Position numbers and translations under genes: made by a program. Of a stretch of DNA of 49,974 bases, positions 17,828 to 25,761 are shown piece after piece (position 1 is the first letter of the stretch; every line of letters starts with the position of its first letter). Under the pieces are notes generated by a model. It did not search any database. It was given only the letters and a program-made list of their open reading frames with translations, and had not been told where the DNA came from. Source of the stretch: CAYXVU01 sp964468725 (lineage in GTDB: Bacteria; Acidobacteriota; Blastocatellia; UBA7656); assembly GCA_964468725.1 (NCBI GenBank), contig CAYXVU010000011.1, positions 1 through 49,974 of the forward strand. The letters run 5' to 3'.

Positions 17828-19105
17828 ATGAAAAACATACAAACTGTAATTGGAATTATCGGACTCGGCACGGTCGGCACGGGCGTTACCACCACCCTGG
17901 TCGCTGACCCTCGCTTCAAAATCAAAACCATTGCCATCAAAGACCCCTCAAAAGCTCGCGACCTGCAAATCCCCCAAATTTCGCTTACGCCTAACCTCGA
18001 TACCCTGGTAAACGATCCTGAAATCGAAGTGATAATCGAGGTCGCTGGCGGCATCCCTCATATCTACGAAGCGCTACAACAGGCCATCCGCAACGGCAAA
18101 CATATCATCACTGCTAATAAAAAACTGATCGCCATTTATGGCAAGGAACTCTTCCGCCTCGCTAGAGAACATCAGACGACGATCCTTTATGAAGCCGCCG
18201 TCGGCGGCGGCATCCCCCTCATCTCCACAATGCAACGAGGCTTGCTGGCTAATCAGATTACCCGCGTAGCCGGTATTCTCAATGGAACGACGAACTTTAT
18301 CCTTACCTCAATGGAGGAAGAGGGCGACTCCTTCCCCCAAGCCCTAGGCAAAGCCCAAGCCTTAGGCTACGCCGAAGCCGACCCAACCGATGATATCGAA
18401 GCCTTTGACCTCAGCTACAAAATCGCTATCCTCGCCACTCTCGCCTTCGGGCAGTTCGTCCCTTTCGAAACCGTCATCCGGCAAGGAATCTCCGCAATCA
18501 CCGAACTCGACATTCAGTTAGCTTACGAGTTTGGCTACCGCATCAAAGCCCTCGGCATTGCCGAACTCTCCAATGACCAACTCCATATCAAGGCTCAACC
18601 CATGCTTGTCCCGCTCCACCATCCCCTCGCAGCCGTCGAAGGAGCCAACAATGCCATCTATATTCGCGGCAGCATCGTCGGCGATATCATGCTACAAGGC
18701 CCCGGAGCCGGACAGATGCCCACAGCAAGCGCAGTCGTCGGCGACCTCATCAATTTAGCCGGAGCCCTGCGGCTTCCCGACTTCTCAAGCTTCTTTCTTC
18801 CATCTATCAGCGAACCCAAACAGGCTCCCCCTCCCCACCAGGCTGCCCCCCTTCCTACAGGCACCTTCTACATCCGCTTGGAAACGACTGACTCCCCCGG
18901 CGTAATTGGCCACATAGGGCTAGCCCTCGGCAACCATCAGGTTAACCTTCACAGCCTTATCCAACGTGGCGGCAAAGCGGATGGCTTGGCAACCATCATT
19001 CTGCTTACCCATCAAACCTCAGCCACCGCCCTACAAAACGCCTTAGCGGAGATCGCTGCCCAAACGACGACCCAAAGCATCGGCCTTGTCTTACAAACTT
19101 TCTAA
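17828..19105 (+). CDS. hom: Homoserine dehydrogenase with ACT domain
   Basis: 425 residues. Reduces aspartate-4-semialdehyde to homoserine for threonine and methionine synthesis. The N-terminal Rossmann motif is IGIIGLGTVGTGV (residues 8-20). The catalytic domain has ITANKKLIA, YEAAVGGGIPLI, AGILNGTTNFIL, and ALGYAEADPTDDIEAFD with the Lys/Asp/Glu catalytic region. It ends at about residue 330 in GPGAGQMPTASAVVGDL. After a Pro-rich linker, an ACT domain (about 346-425, starting TGTFYIRLETTDSPGVIGHI) suggests threonine feedback. lysC follows 15 bases later, so the first and third steps of the aspartate pathway are co-transcribed. Confidence 0.95.
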   Translation: MKNIQTVIGIIGLGTVGTGVTTTLVADPRFKIKTIAIKDPSKARDLQIPQISLTPNLDTLVNDPEIEVIIEVAGGIPHIYEALQQAIRNGKHIITANKKLIAIYGKELFRLAREHQTTILYEAAVGGGIPLISTMQRGLLANQITRVAGILNGTTNFILTSMEEEGDSFPQALGKAQALGYAEADPTDDIEAFDLSYKIAILATLAFGQFVPFETVIRQGISAITELDIQLAYEFGYRIKALGIAELSNDQLHIKAQPMLVPLHHPLAAVEGANNAIYIRGSIVGDIMLQGPGAGQMPTASAVVGDLINLAGALRLPDFSSFFLPSISEPKQAPPPHQAAPLPTGTFYIRLETTDSPGVIGHIGLALGNHQVNLHSLIQRGGKADGLATIILLTHQTSATALQNALAEIAAQTTTQSIGLVLQTF

Positions 19106-19120
19106 TCATCGAGAATCCTT

Positions 19121-20329
19121 ATGATCGTCCAAAAATTCGGTGGCACGTCGGTTAAAACAACAGCTCGTATTAAAAACGTCGCCTCGATTATCGCCGCCGC
19201 TGCCGCTTCCCAACCAACTGTCGCAGTCGTCTCTGCTATGGGTGAAACGACCGATTTCCTTCTCCGATTGAGCCAACAGACCTCACCTTCCCCTCCCCCC
19301 AGAGAACTCGCAACCCTCCTTGCCACAGGTGAACAAATCTCTATAGCCCTCGTCGCTATGGCGCTCCAACATTTCGGCGTAAAAGCCCTCTCGATGACCG
19401 GAGCCCAGCTCGGGATCGTCACCGAAAATGTCCATACAGCCGCGCGCATCGTCGCTATCCAGACCGACCGCCTCCAACAGGCTCTCCATCAAGGCTATGT
19501 CATCGTCGCGGCAGGATTTCAAGGCACCACCCCGAATGGTGACATCACGACCCTCGGTCGAGGCGGATCCGATACCACAGCCGTCGCCCTTGCCGCCGCC
19601 CTCCGCGCCGAGACCTGCGATATCTATACGGATGTCAACGGCATCTTCACAGCCGATCCGCACCTCGTTCACAACGCTCATCAACTCGATACCATCTCTT
19701 TCGAAGAAATGTTGGAGATGGCGCGCGTCGGCGCACAAGTCATCCATCCGCGAGCCGTCGAGTTGGCACGCAAACACCACTTAACCCTCCGCGTCCGCAA
19801 CACCTTCAATCTTCCCAATCAGGGAACCATTCTAAAAGGAGCAGAGAGTATGGAAATCTCAAGAGCTGTCAGCGGCACAAGCTTAGACCGCAGGCAAGCC
19901 CGACTCGCAATCCTGAAAGTCCCCGACACTCCGGGAGTCGCCGCCGCCATCTTCGGAGCGCTCGCCGAGCGTCACATCGCCGTCGACATGATCATTCAAG
20001 CTTTCCATCAAGACCATTCCGTCAATGACATCACCTTCATCGTCAGTCGCGACGATCTCAGCATCGCTCAATCCACCCTTAACGAGATCGCCTCTCAACT
20101 CGGCGCGCAGGGCATCCTTGTCGACGAGGATATTGCCAAAGTCAGCGTTATCGGTCTCGGACTCATGGAACGCTCCGAAGTCGCCGCTAAAGTATTCGCC
20201 ACCCTCGGCCAAGCCGGAATCAATATCAAAATGATCTCTACTTCCGATATTCGCATCAGTTGCGCCATTCGCAATCAGGACGCCGAAAGGGCTCTTCAAC
20301 TTCTCCACGACGCCTTCCTCACCCCTTAG
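19121..20329 (+). CDS. lysC: Aspartate kinase
   Basis: 402 residues, the alpha2beta2-type length. Phosphorylates aspartate, the committed step towards lysine, threonine and methionine. The kinase domain begins with KFGGTSVKT at residues 5-13, and has VVAAGFQGTTPNGDITTLGRGGSDTT in the middle and VIHPRAVELA before the ACT region. Two ACT domains follow (about 262-330 and 340-402; NDITFIVSRDDL, NIKMISTSDIRISC). It is in an operon with hom. The ribosome-binding site of this start is weak, while an internal in-frame start at 19850 has a strong one, so a separate regulatory subunit is likely. Confidence 0.95.
   Translation: MIVQKFGGTSVKTTARIKNVASIIAAAAASQPTVAVVSAMGETTDFLLRLSQQTSPSPPPRELATLLATGEQISIALVAMALQHFGVKALSMTGAQLGIVTENVHTAARIVAIQTDRLQQALHQGYVIVAAGFQGTTPNGDITTLGRGGSDTTAVALAAALRAETCDIYTDVNGIFTADPHLVHNAHQLDTISFEEMLEMARVGAQVIHPRAVELARKHHLTLRVRNTFNLPNQGTILKGAESMEISRAVSGTSLDRRQARLAILKVPDTPGVAAAIFGALAERHIAVDMIIQAFHQDHSVNDITFIVSRDDLSIAQSTLNEIASQLGAQGILVDEDIAKVSVIGLGLMERSEVAAKVFATLGQAGINIKMISTSDIRISCAIRNQDAERALQLLHDAFLTP
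19850..20329 (+). CDS. lysC: Internal start: aspartate kinase beta (regulatory) subunit
   Basis: An in-frame ATG at codon 244 of lysC is preceded by AAAGGAG (19835-19841) at 8 bases, a near-ideal ribosome-binding site. Translation from it would give a 159-residue protein (MEISRAVSGTSLDRR...) containing just the two ACT domains. In Corynebacterium, Bacillus and Thermus the beta subunit of aspartate kinase is made this way from the same place in the gene. The site is read directly; its use is inferred. Confidence 0.6.
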   Translation: MEISRAVSGTSLDRRQARLAILKVPDTPGVAAAIFGALAERHIAVDMIIQAFHQDHSVNDITFIVSRDDLSIAQSTLNEIASQLGAQGILVDEDIAKVSVIGLGLMERSEVAAKVFATLGQAGINIKMISTSDIRISCAIRNQDAERALQLLHDAFLTP

Positions 20330-20378
20330 CCACTGCTCCAACCTTCCTCTTGCAACTACTTACGATTGAAGAACTTCA

Positions 20379-20407
20379 TTGACACCAATTTCTCAAATGC
20401 ATAACAT
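20379..20407 (+). promoter_or_regulatory. Putative sigma-70 promoter of the MerR gene
   Basis: TTGACA (20379-20384), 17 bases, TAACAT (20402-20407): a perfect -35, a 4-of-6 -10 and ideal spacing. It lies in the 147-base gap between lysC and the MerR-type gene, giving a leader of about 65 bases. Confidence 0.55.
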
Positions 20408-20476
20408 ACATCTTGTCACCTACGTCGCCATTGCGCGCACCGTCGGTCACCACTCTTACAGTCAGGGAGTTTGGTT

Positions 20477-20983
20477 ATGGCAACCGGTGAAATCTCCAGA
20501 GTCATCCCCGATAAGCTCTACTTTCGAATCGGCGAGGTCTGCGAACTAATACGGGTTCAGCCCCACGTTCTCCGTTACTGGGAATCGGAGTTCCCTATGC
20601 TGGCGCCGCAAAAAAACCGCGCCGGACAGCGCGTATATCGCAAGAAGGATGTGGAGATGGTAATGCGCATTCGTGACCTTCTCTATGAAGAGAAGTTCAC
20701 CATCGCCGGTGCCCGCAAAAAACTCCTCGAAGAGTCGCGCCCCACAACCGCCAAAATCAAGATCCCTCCGCAACCGCAAACAATGTCACAACCCGAACCC
20801 GAACCCCCTTCCACCCCTGACCCTCTCCGCCTTCGCGACCCGAACCCTGTCTCTCCCCCAACTCCCGATAACGGCGAAGCCGCCGGAAACACTCCCGAAA
20901 GCCGCCTCGCCATCCGCACCTTGAAACGGGAGCTAGAGGACTTATTGACATTGCTAAAATCGGATGCTAGCATCACCCGCTGA
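20477..20983 (+). CDS. MerR-family regulator with Pro-rich tail
   Basis: 168 residues from the ATG at 20477; an in-frame TTG two codons earlier is less likely because AGGGAG fits the ATG. The winged helix covers about residues 15-80: YFRIGEVCELIRVQPHVLRYWESEFP, then NRAGQRVYRKKDVEMV and LLYEEKFTIAGARKKL. This is the MerR_1 type found next to surE or ihfA in several phyla and lacks the metal-binding Cys of MerR itself. Residues about 95-140 are very rich in Pro, followed by a short C-terminal helix (LAIRTLKRELEDLLTLL) that could dimerise. It lies directly before tRNA-Pro. The effector is unknown. Confidence 0.85.
   Translation: MATGEISRVIPDKLYFRIGEVCELIRVQPHVLRYWESEFPMLAPQKNRAGQRVYRKKDVEMVMRIRDLLYEEKFTIAGARKKLLEESRPTTAKIKIPPQPQTMSQPEPEPPSTPDPLRLRDPNPVSPPTPDNGEAAGNTPESRLAIRTLKRELEDLLTLLKSDASITR
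20945..20973 (+). promoter_or_regulatory. Possible promoter for tRNA-Pro inside the MerR gene end
   Basis: TTGACA (20945-20950), 17 bases, TAGCAT (20968-20973). A second TTGACA at 20990-20995 has only a poor -10 (CTGAAT, 21013-21018). Either could drive the tRNA gene starting at 21024. Confidence 0.4.
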
Positions 20984-21023
20984 ACGAAGTTGACAGGCTT
21001 CCCAACCGTCACCTGAATCAATT

Positions 21024-21097
21024 CGGGACGTGGCGCAGCCCGGTAGCGCGCTTCCTTGGGGTGGAAGAGGTCGCTGGTTCAAATCCAGTCGTCCCGA
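21024..21097 (+). tRNA. tRNA-Pro (anticodon GGG)
   Basis: A 74-base cloverleaf. Acceptor arms are CGGGACG (21024-21030) and CGTCCCG (21090-21096), with discriminator A at 21097. The D stem is GCGC/GCGC. The anticodon stem CTTCC/GGAAG encloses loop TTGGGGT, with anticodon GGG at 21058-21060. The T arm is CTGG-TTCAAAT-CCAG. CCA is not encoded. It reads proline codons CCC and CCT. It sits between the MerR-type gene and surE. Confidence 0.95.
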
Positions 21098-21151
21098 CTT
21101 AATATGTCCCAATATAGACAGCTATCCCCTCTGTCCATTTGACGCGCCTCT

Positions 21152-21892
21152 ATGCCGAGAATTTTAGTCACCAACGATGATGGAATTCACTCCGAAGGCA
21201 TCCTCGCACTCGCTGATGCCCTCCGACCGCTGGCTGAGGTCTTCGTCATCGCCCCAGCTTACGAAATGAGCGCCGCCTCCCACTCCCTCACCTTAACCCG
21301 CCCGCTGCGCATTCAACAGATTGATCCGCACCATTTCGCTGTGGACGGCACCCCGACCGACTGCGTTACCATCGCCATGAACCAGGTTCTCAAAACCTCG
21401 CCGCCCGACCTTATCGTCTCCGGCATCAACAAAGGCGGCAACCTCGGCGATGACATCTCTTATTCAGGAACCGTCGCCGGAGCAATGGAAGCCATCATCT
21501 ATGGTCTGCCCGGCATCGCCTTCAGCCTCGTGCAACGAACCAATTTTAATTTCTCCCCTGCTGCAGATTTTGCCGCACGGGTTGCCGAAAAAGTCTTACT
21601 CAACGGATTGCCGCCTCGCACAGCTCTTAACGTTAATATCCCTGCCGGACAGATCAAAGGAAGCCGTATCACCCGTCAGGGAAACAAAATCATCAAACCA
21701 ACTATCATCGAAGGCACAGACCCAAGACAGCGAAAGTACTATTGGATCGGCGAAGAGGCTTTCACCTGGAACGAAGAACCCGGTACAGACTATGAGGCCC
21801 TTCGACAGGGCTTGATCTCCATCACCCCCCTGCGCAATGACCTGACAAACTACCAGGCTATAGAGGAGCTTCAGTCTCCCCATTGGGAATAG
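21152..21892 (+). CDS. surE: 5'/3'-nucleotidase SurE
   Basis: 246 residues. A metal-dependent phosphatase acting on nucleoside monophosphates, linked to stress survival. The metal site is formed by NDDG at residues 8-11, the Ser in SAASHSLTL, and Asn in SGINKGGNLGDD. VDGTPTDCV and YSGTVAGAMEA are also typical. It is followed 12 bases later by pcm; the surE-pcm pair is widely conserved. Confidence 0.96.
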   Translation: MPRILVTNDDGIHSEGILALADALRPLAEVFVIAPAYEMSAASHSLTLTRPLRIQQIDPHHFAVDGTPTDCVTIAMNQVLKTSPPDLIVSGINKGGNLGDDISYSGTVAGAMEAIIYGLPGIAFSLVQRTNFNFSPAADFAARVAEKVLLNGLPPRTALNVNIPAGQIKGSRITRQGNKIIKPTIIEGTDPRQRKYYWIGEEAFTWNEEPGTDYEALRQGLISITPLRNDLTNYQAIEELQSPHWE

Positions 21893-21904
21893 TCCGCCGG
21901 TCTT

Positions 21905-22582
21905 ATGAACGCCAATCTCTCTTTCGCCCATATCCCGAACGCAGGCGCGTATCATAAGCAACGCCGCCGGATGGTCGAACTTTTGCAAGCCCGTCAGATA
22001 ACCGATCAGCGCTTGCTCAACGCCATGGCGGAAATCCCCCGCCACCTCTTCGTACCCGATGCCCTAGCCCCTAACGCCTATGGCGATCACGCCCTCCCCA
22101 TCGGGCAGATGCAGACCATCTCTCAACCCTTCATGGTTGCCCTTATGACACAGTTGTTGGAGATCAGTCCAACCGACTCTATCCTTGAGATCGGCACTGG
22201 GTCAGGCTATCAAACCGCCATCCTTGCCTCCTTAGCTCATCGGGTCTATGCGGTCGAACGCCTCACTCAACTGGCAACCTCAGCTCAGGAACGCCTCACT
22301 CAACTCGGCTTCAACAATGCTACGATAGGTTGCTTCGACGGCACCCTTGGCTGGTGCGAAAAAGCCCCCTTCAATGCCATTCTCATCGCCGCAGGCGGAC
22401 CGCAAATCCCCCCTCCGCTGATCGAACAACTCCGCATCAGCGGGCGGCTCGTAGCCCCCATCGGCACAGAAAAATCACAGACTTTGCTGCGCATCACTCG
22501 CACCCGAACCGGATTGGTACGGGAAGCCTTCGGAGCCTGTCAATTTGTCAAACTCATCGGCCATCACGGCTGGACTCTCTGA
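21905..22582 (+). CDS. pcm: Protein-L-isoaspartate O-methyltransferase
   Basis: 225 residues. Repairs damaged proteins by methylating L-isoaspartyl residues with S-adenosylmethionine. Motifs are IPRHLFVPDALAPNAYGDHALP, IGQMQTISQPFMVA (the PCMT signature), the SAM-binding LEIGTGSGYQTAILA, and YAVERL with the acidic ribose-binding residue. ILIAAGGPQIPPPLIEQL lies near the end. It is in an operon with surE and dedA. Confidence 0.96.
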   Translation: MNANLSFAHIPNAGAYHKQRRRMVELLQARQITDQRLLNAMAEIPRHLFVPDALAPNAYGDHALPIGQMQTISQPFMVALMTQLLEISPTDSILEIGTGSGYQTAILASLAHRVYAVERLTQLATSAQERLTQLGFNNATIGCFDGTLGWCEKAPFNAILIAAGGPQIPPPLIEQLRISGRLVAPIGTEKSQTLLRITRTRTGLVREAFGACQFVKLIGHHGWTL

Positions 22583-22588
22583 ATCAAT

Positions 22589-23251
22589 ATGGAACTCATC
22601 AATTACTTCATGGATCTCATCCTTCATCTTGACCGCCACCTCAATGAGATCATCCAAGATTATGGCGTTTGGACATATCTCATCCTCTTTACCATCATCT
22701 TTTGCGAAACCGGACTCGTTGTTACCCCCTTCTTGCCCGGAGATTCCCTGCTCTTTGCCGCTGGCGCTCTAGCCGCTTTGACCGATAGTCCCCTCAATAT
22801 CTTTCTCCTCTTCCTACTGCTTACCGTTGCCGCCATCATCGGCGATACGGTCAATTATTGGATCGGCGCCTACATCGGCCCGAAAGCCTTTTCTAGTAAG
22901 AGTCGCTTCTTCAAACGAGAGTACCTCGAACAGACTCAGGCCTTTTATGAAAAACACGGGGGGAAAACGATCATCATCGCCCGCTTCATCCCCATCATTC
23001 GCACCTTTGCACCATTTGTCGCAGGCATTGGCAGCATGACCTACTGGCGTTTCATCCTCTATAACATCACCGGCGGCATCATCTGGGTGGGCCTATGCTT
23101 ATTGCTCGGCTACCTCTTCGGCAACCTACCCTTCGTGAAGAAGAATTTCTCGCTCGTCATTCTCGCCATCATCTTCATCTCGCTGCTTCCCGCCCTCATC
23201 GAATACCTGCGCCATCGCGCAGCCCGCAACACTCAACCGGCAGCCAAATAG
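22589..23251 (+). CDS. DedA-family membrane protein
   Basis: 220 residues with four to six membrane segments. DedA signatures are clear: ETGLVVTPFLPGDSLLFAAG, the GDTVNYWIGAYIG segment, then ARFIPIIRTFAPFVAGIGSM with the conserved Arg residues, and YNITGGIIWVG. DedA proteins act as lipid-carrier or phospholipid transporters (undecaprenyl phosphate recycling, for example) and depend on proton motive force. It starts six bases after pcm. The C-terminus is basic (YLRHRAARN). Confidence 0.9.
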   Translation: MELINYFMDLILHLDRHLNEIIQDYGVWTYLILFTIIFCETGLVVTPFLPGDSLLFAAGALAALTDSPLNIFLLFLLLTVAAIIGDTVNYWIGAYIGPKAFSSKSRFFKREYLEQTQAFYEKHGGKTIIIARFIPIIRTFAPFVAGIGSMTYWRFILYNITGGIIWVGLCLLLGYLFGNLPFVKKNFSLVILAIIFISLLPALIEYLRHRAARNTQPAAK

Positions 23252-23283
23252 TCCATTAGTCCCCAACCGGAATGATGGCTGCC
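23239..23283. terminator. Inverted repeat over the convergent dedA/truA ends
   Basis: GGCAGCCA (23239-23246) and TGGCTGCC (23276-23283) form a perfect 8-bp inverted repeat with a 29-base loop holding both stop codons. It could be a bidirectional terminator for the two genes, but there is no T-run. Confidence 0.3.
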
Positions 23284-24056
23284 AACTCCTGTGGCCTCTC
23301 CTCCCCCCTGTAGACCACCCGTTCGAGGAAAAGCCCCGAAGGCGGCGCGGTTTTTTCCGCTACCCGGGCTCGTCGCTCCGAGATATCACGCCCTCTCAAC
23401 CGTAATAGCGACCCGAACTCCGCTACAGAGGTCTTTCCTCTTCCCACCTCCACCAACATCCCCACCAATCGGCGCACCATCTTCCATAAAAAATGGGATG
23501 CGCCAATTCTGAATAAAATCAAACTTCCATCCAGTCCAATTTCGGTGCGCTCAACCTCGACCTGCGTTGACTTCTCCTCTTCACCCGCTTCGCAGAAAGC
23601 AGCAAAATCATGTCGTCCAACAATGGCCGCTGCCGCCAACATCATCTTCTCGATATCCAGTTCATCCTTCACCCACCAGACATACCGCTTCGCAAAGGCT
23701 GTGCGCCGCTGCGAGATCTGATAGAGATAGTATCGTTCTTCCGCATCGCGCCGCGCATCGAATTTTCCCGCCACCTTCTGCGCCCGAAGGAGGTGAATAT
23801 CCTCCGGCAAGAATTGGTTTACTCCTCGACAAAATTCTCCGATTTTACAGTCATAATGGCTTCGCATTCGCGCAACTTGCCCAATCGCATGAACACCGGC
23901 ATCGGTTCTACCAGCCCCCTGAATTTCAACCTCTGACTGCAAAAAGCGCTCCGCAGCGCGCCGCACTTCCCCGGCCACCGTCCGAACCTGCTTCTGCTCC
24001 TGCCAACCTCGATACCGAGTGCCGTCATACTCCATCAAGAGTCTCCAAGTAATCAT
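23256..24056 (-). CDS. truA: tRNA pseudouridine(38-40) synthase TruA
   Basis: 266 residues from the ATG at 24056. Makes pseudouridine at positions 38-40 of tRNA. Motifs are LLMEYDGTRYRGWQEQ at the N-terminus, the catalytic Asp in QGAGRTDAGVHAIGQVA, FDARRDAEERYYLYQI, and HFLWKMVRRLVGMLVEVGRGK. An in-frame ATG 16 codons upstream (24104) exists. I prefer 24056 since family members begin just before the LxxxYDGT strand and an AGGAGAG site precedes it. It converges with dedA with four bases between the stops and is divergent from the MocR-type gene. Confidence 0.95.
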   Translation of the reverse strand: MITWRLLMEYDGTRYRGWQEQKQVRTVAGEVRRAAERFLQSEVEIQGAGRTDAGVHAIGQVARMRSHYDCKIGEFCRGVNQFLPEDIHLLRAQKVAGKFDARRDAEERYYLYQISQRRTAFAKRYVWWVKDELDIEKMMLAAAAIVGRHDFAAFCEAGEEEKSTQVEVERTEIGLDGSLILFRIGASHFLWKMVRRLVGMLVEVGRGKTSVAEFGSLLRLRGRDISERRARVAEKTAPPSGLFLERVVYRGEERPQELAAIIPVGD

Positions 24057-24128
24057 CCGCTCTCCTCTCCTCCTCAGCTTGCGCTGCATTTCGCTTGCGG
24101 TCAACCAAACGGAAGCTCAAAACCGTTG

Positions 24129-24193
24129 AATTGGCCTAGTCCAATTGGCTCGAGATTGGCACTTTACACTTCGCTAAATTTCATTACTATTGG
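24129..24193 (+). promoter_or_regulatory. Promoter and ATTGG repeat array before the MocR-type gene
   Basis: TTTACA (24163-24168), 16 bases, TACTAT (24185-24190) form a plausible promoter. Four direct copies of ATTGG start at 24130, 24144, 24155 and 24189. The first also belongs to a palindrome AATTGG-N6-CCAATT (24129-24146). Three copies lie upstream of the -35 and one overlaps the -10. MocR-type regulators usually bind direct repeats in such positions, so this is a candidate self-regulatory site. Confidence 0.45.
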
Positions 24194-24226
24194 TCGGTGT
24201 AAGTATGCCATTTTGGGGAGGCACTC

Positions 24227-25753
24227 GTGCTACTAGCTCTCGACCGAACAAGTCGCATCCCTCTCTATGCGCAGATTGCCGAACAGGTGCGCGAACTGAT
24301 CGCCCGCGGCGTGCTCAAGAGCGGTGACCGCTTGCCGCCCAATCGCGAACTGGCCAAACGCTTACACATCAACCGCAACACCGTCACCACCGCGTATGCC
24401 GACCTCGAAGCCGATGGGCTGATTCAATCCTTCATCGGACGCGGCACCTTTATTTCTCAGCTTGCAGAACAGAAGGCCGCTTCATTCAAAGTCGCGCCTG
24501 CGCCTCCCCTCTCCCCCTCTTTAAATTGGGAACCCTTGCTTTCGGATGGCGACCGAGAATATGGATTGAGCGGCTTGCTCTTCGCCCTCAAGGCCAATGC
24601 AACCTACTCCTTCGCCCACGCTCTGCCACCCGCAGAGTTCTTTCCGGTCGAAGAGTTTCGCAAGTCCGTCGACCGCGTCTTACGACGCGAAGGCAGCGCC
24701 CTACTTCAACTCGGAAGCAGTAGCGGCTATCAACCCTTGCTCGACTACCTCGCCTCCCAACTGGCGCTCGAAGGCAGAACCTCAGAACGCGACCAATTAC
24801 TAATCACTAATGGCTGCCAACAATCACTCGACCTCCTGGCCAGAGTCCTACTCAGCCCCGGTGACGAAGTCATTATCGAAAATCCTACCTATCCGGGAGC
24901 CCTTAGCGTCTTTGCTAACCATCACATCCGCTGCTCGTCAGTTCCAATGGGAACCAGCGGCATGGACTTGACCTCGCTGGAAGGAATGCTGCAACAGCGT
25001 CGGCCAAAATTCATCTATACGATTCCCACCTTTCATAATCCGACCGGCGTAACGACTAGCCTTGAAGCTCGCCGCCAACTGCTGGCGCTGGCCGTCAAGT
25101 ACAGCGTTCCTTTGATTGAAGACGATATCTATAACGGCCTTCATTATGACGGGGCTCCATTCCCTTCCCTGAAAGCCCTCGACCGCCACGACCTCGTTAT
25201 CTCGATCAGCAGCTTCTCCAAGATTGGCTTCCCCGGACTGCGCGTCGGCTGGATCACTGCTCCGCCCATCGTCATTGAACGCTTGCACATCGCCAAACAG
25301 AATTCTGACCTGCACGCTAGCCTCTTGACTCAAGCCGCCATCTATGAATTTTCCCGACACGGCCTGCTGGCCAAACATGTGCGCAAGATAAAGAAAGAGT
25401 ATGCTCGCCGCCGCGATGCTATGGCCGCTGCCCTAACAAGATACTTCCCTTCCGAATGTCGTTGGCAAGTGCCCTCCGGCGGCATGGCAATCTGGGTCGA
25501 AACTCCGGATCGCTTGAATGCCTCTGAACTGCTCATTCACGCGATGGAGCGAGGCGTCCTCTTCAGCCCCGGAGAACACTTCTATGCTGCCTTGCCACGT
25601 CGCAATCACCTGCGTTTGGCCTTTACATTAGAGCCGCCTGCTTTAATCGAAGAAGGCATCAAACGCCTCGGCGCAACAATTAAAGAGCGCCTCTCCAAAC
25701 AGCGGCGTCAACCCCGCTCCTCCCACGCCCCAGAATTAAGGGCGTTAGTGTAA
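24227..25753 (+). CDS. MocR-type (GntR-aminotransferase) regulator, PdxR candidate
   Basis: 508 residues. The N-terminal GntR winged helix (about 10-78) has IPLYAQIAEQVRELIARG, LPPNRELAKRL, and NTVTTAYADLEADGLI. A linker leads to a fold-type I aminotransferase domain (about 120-490) with TNGCQQSLDLL, NPTYPGALS, FHNPTGV, EDDIYNGLHYD and the PLP-binding Lys in SSFSKIGFPGLRVGW. Such regulators sense PLP, and PdxR members control pdxST. Here it shares a strand with an aminotransferase, phzF-like, pdxS and pdxT genes, which supports a PdxR role by inference. The start is GTG at 24227 behind GGGGAGG. Confidence 0.9.
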   Translation: MLLALDRTSRIPLYAQIAEQVRELIARGVLKSGDRLPPNRELAKRLHINRNTVTTAYADLEADGLIQSFIGRGTFISQLAEQKAASFKVAPAPPLSPSLNWEPLLSDGDREYGLSGLLFALKANATYSFAHALPPAEFFPVEEFRKSVDRVLRREGSALLQLGSSSGYQPLLDYLASQLALEGRTSERDQLLITNGCQQSLDLLARVLLSPGDEVIIENPTYPGALSVFANHHIRCSSVPMGTSGMDLTSLEGMLQQRRPKFIYTIPTFHNPTGVTTSLEARRQLLALAVKYSVPLIEDDIYNGLHYDGAPFPSLKALDRHDLVISISSFSKIGFPGLRVGWITAPPIVIERLHIAKQNSDLHASLLTQAAIYEFSRHGLLAKHVRKIKKEYARRRDAMAAALTRYFPSECRWQVPSGGMAIWVETPDRLNASELLIHAMERGVLFSPGEHFYAALPRRNHLRLAFTLEPPALIEEGIKRLGATIKERLSKQRRQPRSSHAPELRALV

Positions 25754-25761
25754 AGGAAACC

